From Azolla pinnata (taxonomy: Eukaryota; Streptophyta; Polypodiopsida; Salviniales; Salviniaceae), in assembly GCA_037176905.1 (NCBI GenBank), contig JBBBWG010000393.1, positions 6,940-31,520 of the forward strand: a stretch of DNA of 24,581 nt, in the 5' to 3' direction. A program made the translations under genes and the position numbers. A model generated the notes under the pieces. That model saw only the letters and a list, made by a program, of their open reading frames with translations, ran no database searches and was not told where the DNA came from. Shown piece after piece: positions 9,612-20,605 of the stretch. The first letter of the stretch is position 1. Every line of letters starts with the position of its first letter.

Positions 9612-10007
9612 CTAACTAGCTGCTTGTGATGTCTGTTGTCGATCCTGCTCAGGGGCCTCATTACTGTATAGTACCAGAGCCCCAACACTGTTAACCATCA
9701 CCTCCCGAAAGGACTGTCCGTCTTTTCTAACTCCTTCTCTGTTGAATGGACACGGAGAGATATAAGAGAGCCCCCAGGTGAGAGTGTAGTCGATTATCTG
9801 ATCGGGTGACCATGTGTGGAAGCACATTCGCACACGGACTTTAGACCTGTCCAAAAGCACTTTGGGAAGGAAGCTGTTTGCGATGAGTGCCGACAAATTT
9901 AGCGATGGTGTACGTACTCCCGAAACAAGCTCTACCATTCCCCAATTCTCCTTAGAACATAGACATGTACGTGTAGTTTCTGAGCGATATATGTATGTGT
10001 ATATCAA
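9612..10007 (-). CDS. unexplained open reading frame, 131 aa, doubtful
   Basis: An open frame of ordinary composition, without simple repeats, in a region where most frames are closed. Internal ATGs could start a shorter protein (for example at a Met before VELVSG). It has no signal peptide, membrane segment or motif that I recognise; residues such as FHTWSPDQIIDY and GLSYISPCPFNREG look protein-like but match nothing I know. It could be an orphan gene, an exon, a fragment of organelle or retroelement DNA, or chance. Confidence 0.15.
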   Translation of the reverse strand: MIYTYIYRSETTRTCLCSKENWGMVELVSGVRTPSLNLSALIANSFLPKVLLDRSKVRVRMCFHTWSPDQIIDYTLTWGLSYISPCPFNREGVRKDGQSFREVMVNSVGALVLYSNEAPEQDRQQTSQAAS

Positions 10008-10019
10008 GGTGTGCCTTTA

Positions 10020-11400
10020 ACTCGCCGAGTTAACTTTAGAGGATACATGCGTCGCGTATTCCATCCGTTCCGAATGCCTTTCCAAACATTTCCTTTACTT
10101 ATTTGAACGTGCCTCGTCCAAGCTGCGACGAAAATCTCCTAGAATATCACTTGTGATTTCTATTCAACAATGTCGGTGATCAAACAAATTTAAGTAACAT
10201 GATGAGAAATTTAAGTAGCACGATGAGAAACATTTCCTTCTTCGATCTTGTAGGGCCTATAAATATTTTATCAAACTTGCCAGCGAGCGTCTGATTGTCT
10301 TCCTGAATGCTCCCTTGATCATTTCAATCGACATTTGCATATGTAATTGCCAACTGGGTGTTCTCAAACATATTTGAAGCCATGTTTTTTTTTTCTATAC
10401 ACTTATAAATGTACCGTTCACATTATAACAATAAGTGTATAAAACTCATATTTTCTCGACAGCATGTACTTATACAAGTTTACTATCACATCTAAGGCTC
10501 CACATGAGAAGAACAGAAAAGAAGTGGGTTTTTACTCCAACAATATTGACTCACTACTGTGTGTAATGGATGTATACGCAGGCCTTCAAAAGATATTGGT
10601 CAGTCTCAAGTTTGAAATATTCAAAATCCATGTCAGTTTGAATCATATGCCATAATAAAATGAGGATCGCTAAACCAGACATGGTTTCAGGCAGTTAAAC
10701 CATCCTAACACCAAACAGTTTAGCACTACCTAGCCTTCTAAATGAAGCACACATCGTTCGCAAATGCAAAAAACATCAGTTTCAATCCTTCAAACATTGT
10801 TTATGGTTGACCCCTGACATGGAATCTTGTTCTAGACACATGCCCCAAGGCCATTGAATTATCACCAGGTTGGACTTGAAACCCAAGAATTACTGAGGCA
10901 TTGGGTTCTTTGCAAGTTAAACTCTAATCACCTTTAATTTAGCGAGCATGTCCATATATGTAATTGAATAGGTCCTAAACACCTTAGAAATTAAAAAATA
11001 ACCATTACCTGCAGTCGTCCAATGAGAACGAATGATTGGTAATCAAATCATTCATGAAGCGATTAAATGTTTATTGGAAATAAGATCAATAATCAGATTA
11101 TGCGCTTAATGAAAATCCAATCGATGTTTGTGGGTTGTCATGTGGTTGCACATGAGATGGATTTTCGAAATTGAATACATAGAGTTATGACAGAGTTAAG
11201 GTTTGGTTGGTTCTTTGACTGTTTCTGCTGTTTTTCATGCCATCCTCGTATTCCCCCATATGGGACTTGGGCAAATATAAGAATTCAATTCTTGCAAAGG
11301 CTCAGCTCTATAATGTGTGGACTTCTCTACACTTGTCTAGCGACACCAAACACATTTCTATTTCATTGAGCACTTTAGGGTTTATGTAGAAACATGCACA
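10020..11400. other. AT-rich intergenic DNA with one hairpin (10396-10441)
   Basis: No credible gene. TATACACTTAT (10396-10406) and ATAAGTGTATA (10431-10441) form a perfect 11-bp inverted repeat with a 24-nt loop. Short open frames (10464-10655, 11187-11369) have no recognisable features. Confidence 0.5.
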
Positions 11401-11410
11401 TTGAAGATTG

Positions 11411-11416
11411 TTTATT
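11411..11416 (-). terminator. candidate polyadenylation signal of the START-like gene
   Basis: Minus strand reads AATAAA about 126 nt after the stop codon at 11542, a normal plant 3' UTR distance. Plant poly(A) signals are loose, so this is only a candidate. Confidence 0.4.
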
Positions 11417-11541
11417 ATGCATCAATTGGGTTTGTGTGGATATTACATGGGGTGTGTGATCCAATATAAACAAAACATTGCAGTTTGGGTATGAGGGGTA
11501 ATCATTCTCAATCAAATGTCATTCATGGAAGTTGGGTCATA

Positions 11542-14093
11542 TCAGCCAGGTCTACCAATTGATTCAATCCTTAAGACCTCATTTCGAACGCATATAAGGT
11601 TATTCCGGATTTCACTACTTAGCATTCCTTCTACAAGCTGGACAGGTAGCCAAGGATGCGGTTGTACATCAACCACATAAGTGAGTAGAGTCTTAGTAGT
11701 ATCACTATCTGTACTTGAACAAGTTACCTGTACGTCAAAGAACGATTTTAGAATGCCGAAAATTGATGAGAAATGTGGATAAGTGATGGCACAATCCAGC
11801 AAAATATCACAGAAGTGGATAGCTTACCAGTACTATTACATTGCTAAGTTTTTTGATAAAGAGGAAGAACTCAACATGGCTAGATTGCTACAATTGCACT
11901 AGCCATGCTACAATTGCATCACTAAGCAACTAAGCTGCGTGCATTGAGAAACTCAGCAGAAAACCATATCTCAGTAAAGTTCTACCAAAACAATGTTTTG
12001 GTGTAATGAATGAACATTGCAATGTATCTAGCAAGAAATAGATAGCTGGATATTGAGGTAGATGATGATGCTTGTAGAATCTCATGTGTGGTAATTGCAG
12101 AGTCTAAAGAAGGAACAATAAGTGCGGAAAAAGCAAAAAAAATGGTCAATTAAGTGCATGCAAGATAGATGCAACCCGATCTCACTGAAAATCTCTAGTC
12201 CACATATTTATTGTCATTAAATAATTTCATTTACTTCGATTTCCACAAGAAAAACTGATTTAATCATTAATAAACTTGTGCAATTCTATTTCAAAGTTCA
12301 CACTTTGGTCAACTTCAATTCATCAAATAATAAGTTTCTCATATTTGTTACAACAAGACTTTAGCATGTTTTCTCTTTAAGTCCCCTTAGTCAATTTTAT
12401 CTTATATGCCACAACAAAATCTTGTTTTACCATTAAATTTACTTGAGTCAATTATATTTAAAGTTCATATTTGTTCTAGCTGAACTCTTTAAGCAATGAG
12501 TTTGGCATATACGCTATAGGAAATCCTTGCTTGTTTTCTTTTTTAATCTTCTTAGTCAATCTTTTCATACGCCACTAGAAAATTATCATTAGATTTACTC
12601 AAGCAATCAAATTCAACAATGATTCTTTGCCTGGAACAACTCATCTTACAATAGATTGGCACGGAATCCTTAACACGTTTTGTCCTCAAATCTCCCTATG
12701 TTCAAACACGATCAGACTAATCAAAAAACCATTTAAGAATAACCTAGTTATCTAGTTACTTAGCTGGTACAGATTGAGAGGTACCTCCTCCATTTGCCAA
12801 GTTCCTTTGAAGATCTTGAAATCTCCTTCAACCATCTCGAAATCTATATTCCGGCAGATCCCATGTGGAATTGATTTAGATGGCATCTCAGTAACAACAA
12901 TCACACCTTTGGCCTTGAACTTCAACCCAAGAGCTAAATTCTGCTCTCCTATCTACAAATAACAAACAGCCTCAATGTTAAACTTAAGAAGCTAGCAGGA
13001 AGCTACATTTTGTAGGAACAAGGCAATGAAACACTTGGACTTGATTAAGAGCAGATTTTGTGTATGCTACGTGAGATTCAAATATTGCATTGAGCGCTGG
13101 ATGCATTGGTTAGAAATACTTTGACTTAAAGCTTGAAGATGGAACATTCAGCATATTTTCTTGGTGTTATATCATCCATCATGATTTAAACGTGGCTATG
13201 AAGTTCTTTCTCTTTCCAATTCCAAACAAATGTATTCAATTCTCGAACAATTAAACTATAATAGTGGAAATCCATGTTGGAAAACTGATAAAATCTGCAC
13301 ATGAAGTTTCCCAAACAACCGTGGTATGAAAGCTTTTAATCACGAACGGTTTAGCATGGATTAAAACCAAGATCCCATTAAAAGGACTCCATCATCAAGT
13401 GGAGCCCTATGATTTTTTCTCGTTTTTTTTACTTCACAGCAATGATAATTAGGTCTGCAAGATTCAACATTGGGAAATCTCCAAGAAAGAACACAAAGAA
13501 CATTTTGCTCTTGTTACCTGGTAGAGACGAGCTCCATTAGGCCATCGCTCCTGAACCTGGCACACAGAGAGGCCTGGAATGAACTCCGCAAGGCGTTCGT
13601 AATCGGTGAGAGCTCTCCACAGGGCTTCGAGAGGGGCAGAGACGGGAATAGACACCGAGATTTGACGGCCGTTTCGGCCGCTTGGTTCGATGCGAATGGA
13701 AGGATCAGAGGACGACAAAGAAGAAGCCGATGACGAGGATGAAGCGGAAGATGAAGGATCGGTATCTGCTCCTCCTGCTGGTGCTTCTTCATCTTGGTCG
13801 CGATCGCGGCGTCCATTTTCTTCCCCCCTTTCGGGTTCAGCGCCGGTTGCATCATCGTCTGCTTGTGGGTGGGGCGAACGATTGACGGTCGCAAGAGAGG
13901 GGCGGCGTCGGCGGCTGCGTGCGAGGGAGAAGAGAGGAGGAGGAGGAGGAGGAGGAGGAGAGAGAGTGATCGGGCGATGGCGATGGCGATGGCGATGACG
14001 ATGGCGAGGGCGAGGGCGAGGGCGAGAAGCAGAGATGAGAAGAGCGTTCGAATGGAGAAGAAGAAGAGGAGCTGTTTGGGCGAACATCTTCAT
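11542..14093 (-). CDS. Coq10/polyketide cyclase (START-like) domain protein, probably plastid-targeted, three exons, ~309 aa
   Basis: Proposed join on the minus strand: 14093-13518, 12952-12785, 11727-11542. All junctions are phase 0 with clean sites (CAG|GTAACA, TTTGTAG|AT, GAG|GTACCT, TACAG|GT). The SRPBCC fold runs from about residue 143 to 295: ISVSIPVSAPLEALWRALTDY, then FIPGLSVC, IGEQNLALGLKFKAK, RNIDFEMVEGDF, LTYVVDVQPHPWLPVQLVEG and IRNNLICVR, the usual order for plant polyketide cyclase/lipid transport proteins such as At4g01650 (recalled). The family binds hydrophobic ligands in a helix-grip cavity; the ligand here is unknown. Residues 1-75 are rich in Ser, Arg and Pro and almost free of acid, typical of a plastid transit peptide. 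They contain an Arg-Pro/Arg-His repeat (24-40) and eight Pro (46-53). An acidic linker and a poly-Ser stretch (114-129) follow. The start is ambiguous: ATG at 14093 or 14087 (the latter has A at -3); the frame stays open to an ATG at 14210, but the next codons look like 5' leader. Confidence 0.87.
11728..12784 (-). other. intron 2 of the START-like gene (1057 bp)
   Basis: Bounded by donor GTACCT at 12784 and acceptor ...TACAG ending at 11728. AT-rich with no large repeat. A short direct repeat of GCTACAATTGCA occurs near 11888 and 11908. Confidence 0.75.
12953..13517 (-). other. intron 1 of the START-like gene (565 bp)
   Basis: Bounded by donor GTAACA at 13517 and acceptor TTTGTAG ending at 12953. 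AT-rich; no internal feature recognised. Confidence 0.8.
13928..14028 (-). repeat. coding microsatellites in exon 1 of the START-like gene
   Basis: Plus strand shows (GGA)n at about 13935-13961, GATGGC hexamers at 13975-14000 and GAGGGC hexamers at 14005-14024. In the reading frame (minus) they encode Arg-Pro, Arg-His and Pro runs inside the presumed transit peptide. All are multiples of three or six, so length changes would keep the frame. Confidence 0.8.
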
Positions 14094-14167
14094 GTGTTTT
14101 GTTTTTTGTGAACACCTCTTCATTATAAGACCTAAACAGCAACAAACAAAAATTTGTTCAGCTGCTG

Positions 14168-14290
14168 TTACTGAGCAGATACTGATACTGATACTTTTGG
14201 CCCAATCCATCGCTTATCATTAATCTTTCCTTACCTCTCTTTTCTTCGGCTTGATACTGATATTACTGAGCAGATACTGATACTGATACT
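14168..14290 (-). promoter_or_regulatory. 5' region of the START-like gene: site II-type motif within a duplicated segment
   Basis: TGGGCC reads on the minus strand at 14204-14199 (site II core TGGGCY), about 110 bp before the ATG at 14093. A 28-bp segment beginning TTACTGAGCAGATACTGA occurs at 14168 and again at 14263, flanking the motif. Site II elements often act with telo-boxes in promoters of nuclear-encoded housekeeping and organelle genes; a telomere-like array lies further upstream (14512). Confidence 0.35.
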
Positions 14291-14462
14291 GATATTGATA
14301 CTAATACTGATACTGATATTGATATTGATACTGATATTCATACCGATACCGATACGGATATTGATATTGATATTGATATTGATACTGATACTGATATTGA
14401 TATTGATACTGATATTGATACTAATACCGATACCGATACCGATATCGATACCGATACGGATC
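14252..14462. repeat. degenerate hexamer array GATACT / GATATT / GATACC
   Basis: About 35 hexamers of form GATAYY with interspersed variants (GATACG, AATACT, CATACC). Variants cluster: GATATT in the middle, GATACC towards 14430-14455. The Ile-Leu-rich open frame across it is a translation of the repeat. Confidence 0.85.
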
Positions 14463-14511
14463 CTGATCCTTCAACCCGAGTTGATCAAATTACACGCGAG
14501 CCGAAACCTGG

Positions 14512-14542
14512 TTTTAGGGTTCAGGGTTTAGGGTTTAGGGTT
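14512..14542 (+). repeat. telomere-like array, TTTAGGG with one TTCAGGG
   Basis: TTTTAGGG, TTCAGGG, TTTAGGG, TTTAGGG, TTTT. On the minus strand, the direction of the START-like gene, it gives AAACCCTAA telo-box motifs about 430 bp upstream of the start codon. Confidence 0.75.
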
Positions 14543-14794
14543 TTCATTCGAGCAATTCAATCTCTTTCGTGCCCAGGCAGGATGCAGCGCTGTACATTTG
14601 TTACCCGTCGCGACGGTCGCACTCCTGTGAATCCCTCCGGGAAAAACTTTCTTATGCGCTCGCCCTCGCGAAAGAACTCCTCCTCGAATTGTGTGGATTC
14701 GTTCCCGCTCCATGCAGAAACATGCATGTAAATCAACACTTGTGCTCGCTCACCTCGAGTCTGATCGAAATGAAAACGGCTGTGAGATCGATTG

Positions 14795-15230
14795 CATGAA
14801 CCTCGAAAGTGTCGGCCTTAGACAACCAAGGCAAAGGATGGCGAAGGAGAATAGAATTGGCTCCTTTGAAGAGATTGCAAAGAGAAAAAAAAGAGCTTGC
14901 CCATGCCAAGGAAGTTGTTAAAGATTGCCAAGAAAAAAGAGAGCGAAAATTTCACAAACAATTGTCAATCCTCCACAACCAATGGAACACCTTCAAGCCC
15001 AAATACAATGACAATATAGAAACAGTAGCCGCCTTGGAGGTGAAATTACATAAGAATGAGCGGAAGCCACGAACCGTAGGCAAGGCCACATGGCTGATAG
15101 TAACCATATCCAGATCAACTATGAATATTGGGTGTAACTCCACAAAGATCGCAAGGAAGAACTGAAGGATCTTTATATTTTAGTTAAGATTGTCAAGGCT
15201 AACTTCTTGAGACCTTGATGTAGCCCTCAC
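14795..15230 (+). pseudogene. decayed ORF with coiled-coil-like, Lys/Glu-rich sequence
   Basis: A frame open to 15165 encodes a Lys/Glu/His-rich helix-like segment (KELAHAKEVVKDCQEKRER, about 14905-14950, then further heptad-like residues). Another frame continues with readable sequence (MADSNHIQINYEYWV, stop, LHKDRKEELKDLYILV; about 15090-15185), which suggests a frameshifted and interrupted coding remnant. It resembles gag-like or other repeat-derived coding DNA, but no diagnostic motif (zinc knuckle, protease, reverse transcriptase) is present. Confidence 0.2.
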
Positions 15231-15509
15231 ATGCATCACCATTGTGGAGCTCGATGGCACAAACAATTAACACGTCACTGTCGTGGGAGATGGGCGGTTG
15301 TTAAAAAATGTTCGATTAAAATCACATATCTTTAGGTTTATAGGTCACAAATGACTGATGAGCAACAAATTCTAAAAGTAATTCCATTCATTGGTTTTAA
15401 TCCAAGAAACAAAATTTAGACTTCGATAATTAATTCATTTGAGAGTTATCGACAAACATTGACCTAGAGTGGAATCTTTATGAGATGCCTTTCATCAAGT
15501 TGACAAAGA

Positions 15510-16090
15510 CAAATAAGCCTTAGCTAATGATCATCTGTCATCTGAAACTGGTTTTCAGCAAGACCTACAACAAACTTCTTTGATGACATATAAAACGCAA
15601 TATGACAAACCTTTTCTCTTTGAAGTAGTCAATAATGATTTATGGTCTTTTGCTTTTATCCCAATTCTGTCTAGAACCTTCATAGTACCTATGAACATGC
15701 GTTATCTGATGGAGCCTTCGGCTATTGATATGAATGAGAGCAATAGAGAAATCAATATTCACACCCTTCCCATCTTTAGATACTTTGACCAGCTAAAGCC
15801 TTTCATTATCCTTAAATATTGGGACAAACTCGGTATGATTAGTAATATGCAAATAAGCTAGCCTTGTGTTGCATGTTGAAACCTCAATTGCAACTCTATT
15901 ACAGTTTAAGTTTATAAATACTTCAAATATTCCTAGTAATATACTAGGACAATATAAAATAATTATTTATATAGCTTTCTGTTCGCCCATGAATTGTGGT
16001 CCGATTGTTCGGCCTAAACAAGTGCACGAATGTTCTTGGTTGTTCAATGATCTTTTTGCACCTAAAGACTATCAATATAAAAAGACTTAG
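15510..16090 (+). pseudogene. decayed coding remnant, two successive short frames
   Basis: Frames 15580-15861 (93 aa) and 15866-16090 (74 aa) have protein-like composition (VNNDLWSFAFIPILSRTF, then IFRYFDQLKPF; second frame WLFNDLFAPKDYQYKK). They sit in one AT-rich block after the remnant at 14.8-15.2 kb and could derive from the same dead element. No family motif recognised. Confidence 0.18.
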
Positions 16091-16099
16091 AATGACTTT

Positions 16100-17500
16100 T
16101 ATTTAGTTTCTCAAGCATATGTTTGATCTGTATGCATATTTTTGTGTCCACCAAGGAGATTTCAAAGTAAACAAAAACATCTAATGCATGTACATATATA
16201 GGTAAGTTAGTAATATGTTTGTATTGATCTCAAGAATTTATTGTAACTTTTTATATATTAAGAAATCTGATCCAAGTTCTTACGATATAAGAGTTTCTCA
16301 AAAGATAATAATTCAAATTGATAGAGAAGGAAAGACTTATAGAGACCCCACTAGATACTAATAAGTAACCTTATGTTCAAGATCATCAGTGACATAAAAT
16401 ATTAGAACAAGGGGTAAAGGAAAAGATATAAAGAGAAATAATGCTAGTCATTTATATATATTCCTAAGGTAAAACACGACAAGTGTTTGATTTTACCATC
16501 CATAAACAAAACACCATAAAATGATATGTATACTTTACAGATGGTGAGGTTAGCGTTTGTGATGACTTCAACAACTTCTAGAATGATTCTATGTTTATCT
16601 CAATCCCAACTTAATCAAATTAACATACATTCATTTTTATTGGGTAATATTTCATAATTCTCCTTAAATATTCCATACATTGCAAAAAACATTCATTTAG
16701 TTGTAGAATATTTAAAAGCATAATGATAACAATTGTTAGTTTAGAGACTTCATAAAAATGATTATATTTTGACAATATCACTTTCGTTTTTGTATGTGGG
16801 CAACACAAACCCTAAAGTTACTACTAATTCTAATAATATAAGACAATCTTATTCAAAGTTTAATTGTATATCTTTAAAGTTAAATATTTATATCCATAAA
16901 CTAGATGAAATATAACATATTATCGTTTGTTTTACTTTATTTATTATTAAAAATAACCTATCATTGGTTACAAAAGAAAATGTCTATTGGACTATAATAT
17001 GTCTTACGAGTATGGGCATTAGTACAAATAAACAATATCTCTATGGCTAAATTGTAAGGGGTCATAACGATACACTTGTAACCACATTATTGTACATATA
17101 TGTCAGCGAAGTGTTAAGACACTTGAGGGGGGGGGAAAGTACATTAGGATAATATACGTTTAAACAAGTGTCATATTAGATATCTTGTAAAAGAGGCATT
17201 GTGACCAAAATTGATACAATTCCTGTTGTCGTGCTGTACGGCGCCGGATCTTCGCGTGAGTCGGGCGATGACCACTGGGGTCCTGGACGAGGAGAAGTAG
17301 AGAATGAAAGAGAGAGATCAGGATGGATTGAGAAGGGTTTATAGATATAATTCTTCCGAATGTTGCTGACAAGCTCCTGATGATCGCCGATAATAATCGT
17401 TTGGATTAAGAATTTGGGAGTTGATGATGATTTCTAATTTCATAAGATAATTTTTAAGTACATGAGTTGATTCCCGAGGTGATGGTTATGGATTCAACTA
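16100..17500. other. AT-rich intergenic DNA, nothing recognised
   Basis: Very AT-rich with only short open frames. A run of G's lies at about 17126-17134. No splice-linked exons or repeats could be supported. Confidence 0.5.
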
Positions 17501-17520
17501 GCCCTGTTTATATAAGTGAG

Positions 17521-17651
17521 AGAAGCTATGCATGCATGCATGCATGCATGCTAGTTGTGCATGCGTGCATGCACACGTGTCGTACATGTGCTCATGCACA
17601 CTAGTAGTGCATGCATGCTTTTGTCCTATAAAATGCACATGAATAGCTTCT
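17521..17651. repeat. long imperfect palindrome with (TGCA)n core
   Basis: Begins AGAAGCTAT (17521-17529) and ends with its exact complement ATAGCTTCT (17643-17651). Between them lie (GCAT)n and mirrored segments (TAGTTGTGCATGC near 17552 / GCACACTAGTAG near 17595). Could be a small foldback element or a secondary structure made by GCATGC expansion. Confidence 0.6.
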
Positions 17652-17679
17652 ATAATATGTGGATGCACTTAATTTTACT

Positions 17680-17752
17680 CATAAGACATTAGTGTAGTGG
17701 AAAACTTTTAACTGAATGATGTGGAGGTACAGGGTTCAACTCTTGTCTTATG
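17680..17752 (+). repeat. tRNA-like body with A and B boxes, 73 bp, flanked by a 9-bp inverted repeat
   Basis: TAGTGTAGTGG (17689-17699) fits the A box TRGYNNARNNG, and GGTTCAACTCT (17732-17742) is near the B box GGTTCRANNCC. The segment is bounded by CATAAGACA (17680-17688) and its exact complement TGTCTTATG (17744-17752), tRNA-like in size. The T-arm stem and anticodon stem do not pair well, so it is not a functional tRNA as read; a tRNA-derived SINE head or pseudo-tRNA fits better. Confidence 0.4.
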
Positions 17753-17769
17753 CACGTATAATGATAAAT

Positions 17770-19480
17770 TATAAATATAATATATATCCTTATGGTTTTA
17801 TTATTTTGAAGGGGTGTACCGTGTACACTACGACACCGTTAATGTATCATAATGTTATTTAGTTACCATCTTAGATATTCTCAAATTAATAATGACGAGT
17901 ATACACAATTTCTAGCTATATTTCTTTTATTGCTTACACTGGAGGAGTCGAGTCTCCTTGCTTTTAAAGGCTTTCATACATTAGTGTTTTAATATCGTTC
18001 ACACTAAAACACCACTCAACAATTCCTCTAAGTCTTCTTCTTTCTATGATACGTGTTTCCTAAAAGATGGGTGGATTGATTAAAGAGACACTAGTTTTTT
18101 GTGTATGTTTTCAATTACATTTTAATTTTATATAACATAACTTTTGAATGTCACGGACACAATGTATCGTGACACTAACTCTAGAGGAGTTCATGTTGTG
18201 GTTGCCCCCCAAGAAATTAAAACTTTTATATCTACTCGTGTTAGCAAACTCGAGGCTCTTTTCCATATATTTTGTACATGAATACAATCCATAGACAATT
18301 TTTTATCGTTTTAAAGGGGTACTTACAACAAGCATAACTGCAATCCCTAATCGGTCATGCCTTATTCTCTATTGGCGATGAGTCATTAAAAGGTTATAGT
18401 CTTTTGTATTTGTATTCCTTTCTATATCTGTTTCTAATATTTATTCAAAAAGTGTCCTAGAATTTAATTTGCCTCCTAGAATATCGTTGTTGACAGCATG
18501 TGGTATATCCCTTTTCGAAAAGTTACGATCCAATTGTACCATATATTTGAAGAAAGGATATTTGTTGTTATGAATCCCTATCACTCATATTTATTGGGGT
18601 CACACTACAGAAGGTCCATATGATAGACCTTATGTCCTTTGGTGTATGTGATAAGAGTCGGTTCATGACAGTGCAGAGGATACACCTAAGCATTCCCATA
18701 CGTTCCCAATTCTAGATTAAGAGGGTCTAAGACCCACATCTTTCCACGAAATGCGATTTCGTCCATTCCTTTGTGTATTGGAGTACTCACGTTTCCTCCC
18801 TTGATTGTTTAGAAACATTTTTTGCTCAATCTGCCTTTATGTACCATGTCCTTGTAGTTTCTTGTTTCTTAAGAATTTGATGTGTCTAATTTCTTTCGGA
18901 CATAATTATCAAGGTTGAAAACATTTTATTTGTATACTTTGTTAAATTTTACATGGACCTACAACGGATAATTTTGCCTGTATGTTTGTGACTCAAGCAT
19001 TGTGACTCAAACTGACAACATCTTTAAGTGTTTCCTCAAGATCAAGCAAGACCAATGACCTAATTAGGGAAAGCGAATTGGTGAGAAGAAGATGATCTTA
19101 GACAGGATTGCAAGAGGACAAAGAATACGAGCTTGAAGTGATAATAGAGGGCCAAAAATGTCATTTGCCTGCACTCTGAATGTCATTTTTATGAATGTTT
19201 TTTACAATGAAGTGTAAGACTAATAGCCTCCATTAGAGATTTGAGATATTCGCGAATGGTTAGAAGCAAGCCTTCCGAAGTCAGTATATAAGTCACATTG
19301 AAATAAATCTATTAATTTTACTTCATCCCGACGAATATCACAAGCAAGAGGATAGAAATCTGTTGCATAAAAGAACGTGCATTCTTTGAGAAGGATATTA
19401 AAGTTTTAACTCAAGATGCATCAGTTAGATATTGATTGAGATACATATTAGTTACAAGGTGTATTTGATTTACAAATCTC
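17770..19480. other. intergenic DNA, no gene recognised
   Basis: AT-rich with many stops in all frames; I could not assemble exons or match retroelement motifs. Confidence 0.5.
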
Positions 19481-20150
19481 TCAAAATTGTGATTGTGTAC
19501 TGTCAAATTTTGTTTGAAATTTGATCTTTGCCTCTTTTAGAAAGCTTTTGGATGCTAAAACCCTGGAGAACTTGCCCCCTGATTGATTATGGTCAACCTT
19601 ATCAAGCCGTTCAGCGCCGAACAAGTATATCATACTTTGTCGAGCAAAGTGGCTGATCAACATGTTCACCTGCGTAATAAAACACAAAGAGTTTGACATA
19701 CTTAAAAAGAACATTTAAGAATACGACAAGAAGAATACATACTTGTGCTAGACTAAAAGTCTTACTCAATTCAGAGTATGTGTGGGTTATTGCTCAATTC
19801 AAATTCTTACCCACCTCGACAAGATAAGAGGTTTATTGTAATGCATAGTTGGGAAGCGGTCGGTTTACGCCATTGTTGTTGGGTGCTTCCTTTTCCTTTC
19901 CCAAAAGGAGCGGCGTTGCCGAAAGAAATTGTGTATGCTATCGTGCAACGGATTAGAAGTGCCTCCACTATATCTAGCGGAAATCTCTAGAATATAAGGT
20001 GGATTCGTGTGGAGCGCATTACGGCAGATGCTCGGCGGTTAAAAGAGTTTTATGGGGTTAAGAGTGGGCGATTTCTTCGCGAGTGCGCACGCCTTTGGCG
20101 GAGGGGGAAGAGCCGCCATTTTGAAGAGGCACGGCTCCCCTCTCGCACCC
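19481..20150. other. short open frames of uncertain nature
   Basis: Minus strand 19714-19481 (77 aa) and plus strand 19778-19990 (70 aa) are open. The plus frame continues after a TAG at 19988 for another 53 codons of helix-like, Arg-rich sequence (ITADARRLKEFYG... to TGA near 20150). No family recognised. The interrupted plus frame might be a pseudogene or chance. Confidence 0.2.
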
Positions 20151-20532
20151 ATTGAATCCTTTTTTATCCTTGTTTTTCCGACATCTGCGCTTTAGATTGA
20201 TTGGGTACACATCACACTGCTGTATGTTTTGTCTCATGGGCCAATTTTGGTCTTCCTTTCTTTCTAGTGGTAACATGTGCACACCCATATCCTCCTTGCC
20301 TTCCTCCATCCCTCTTTCTAAAGTGTGTGTTTTTTCCGTCTTTCTTTCTCCCTTCTTTTTCTTTCGGGGATCTTCTTCCTCGCGACTACTACTACTACGT
20401 GCCGCAGTTTTCTGGCGCCCGATGCCGCGAAGTCAATCCCGATTTTATTCCTTTGGTCCGCAGCACGCATCTCGCATCACAGCTTACATCAGAAAGTCAA
20501 GTACACGCAAAAAAACACATGCACACAAAAGA

Positions 20533-20605
20533 ATGAATGAATGAATGAATGAATGAATGAATGAATGAATGAATGAATGAAATGAAAGGAAGGAAGGAAG
20601 GAAGC
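20533..20605. repeat. (GAAT)n microsatellite passing into (GGAA)n
   Basis: About a dozen GAAT tetramers from 20533 to 20580, then AAATGAAA and four GGAA units. A 17-bp direct repeat CCTCTTTCTAAAGTGTG occurs at 20311 and 20641, on either side. Confidence 0.85.

Noticed and set aside
13470-14111. Plus-strand and alternative-frame ORFs over the START-like exon 1
   Set aside because: Shadows of the GC-rich coding exon; the minus frame alone carries the domain and valid splice sites.
14295-14531. Plus-strand frame of alternating Ile-Leu resembling a membrane protein
   Set aside because: It is the GATAYY hexamer array read in one frame.
17680-17752. Functional tRNA gene
   Set aside because: A and B boxes exist but the T-arm and anticodon stems do not pair and no clear anticodon loop can be drawn.
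18000-19480. Possible copia-type retrotransposon
   Set aside because: I tried to match integrase and reverse transcriptase motifs in the frames read and found none; stops are frequent.
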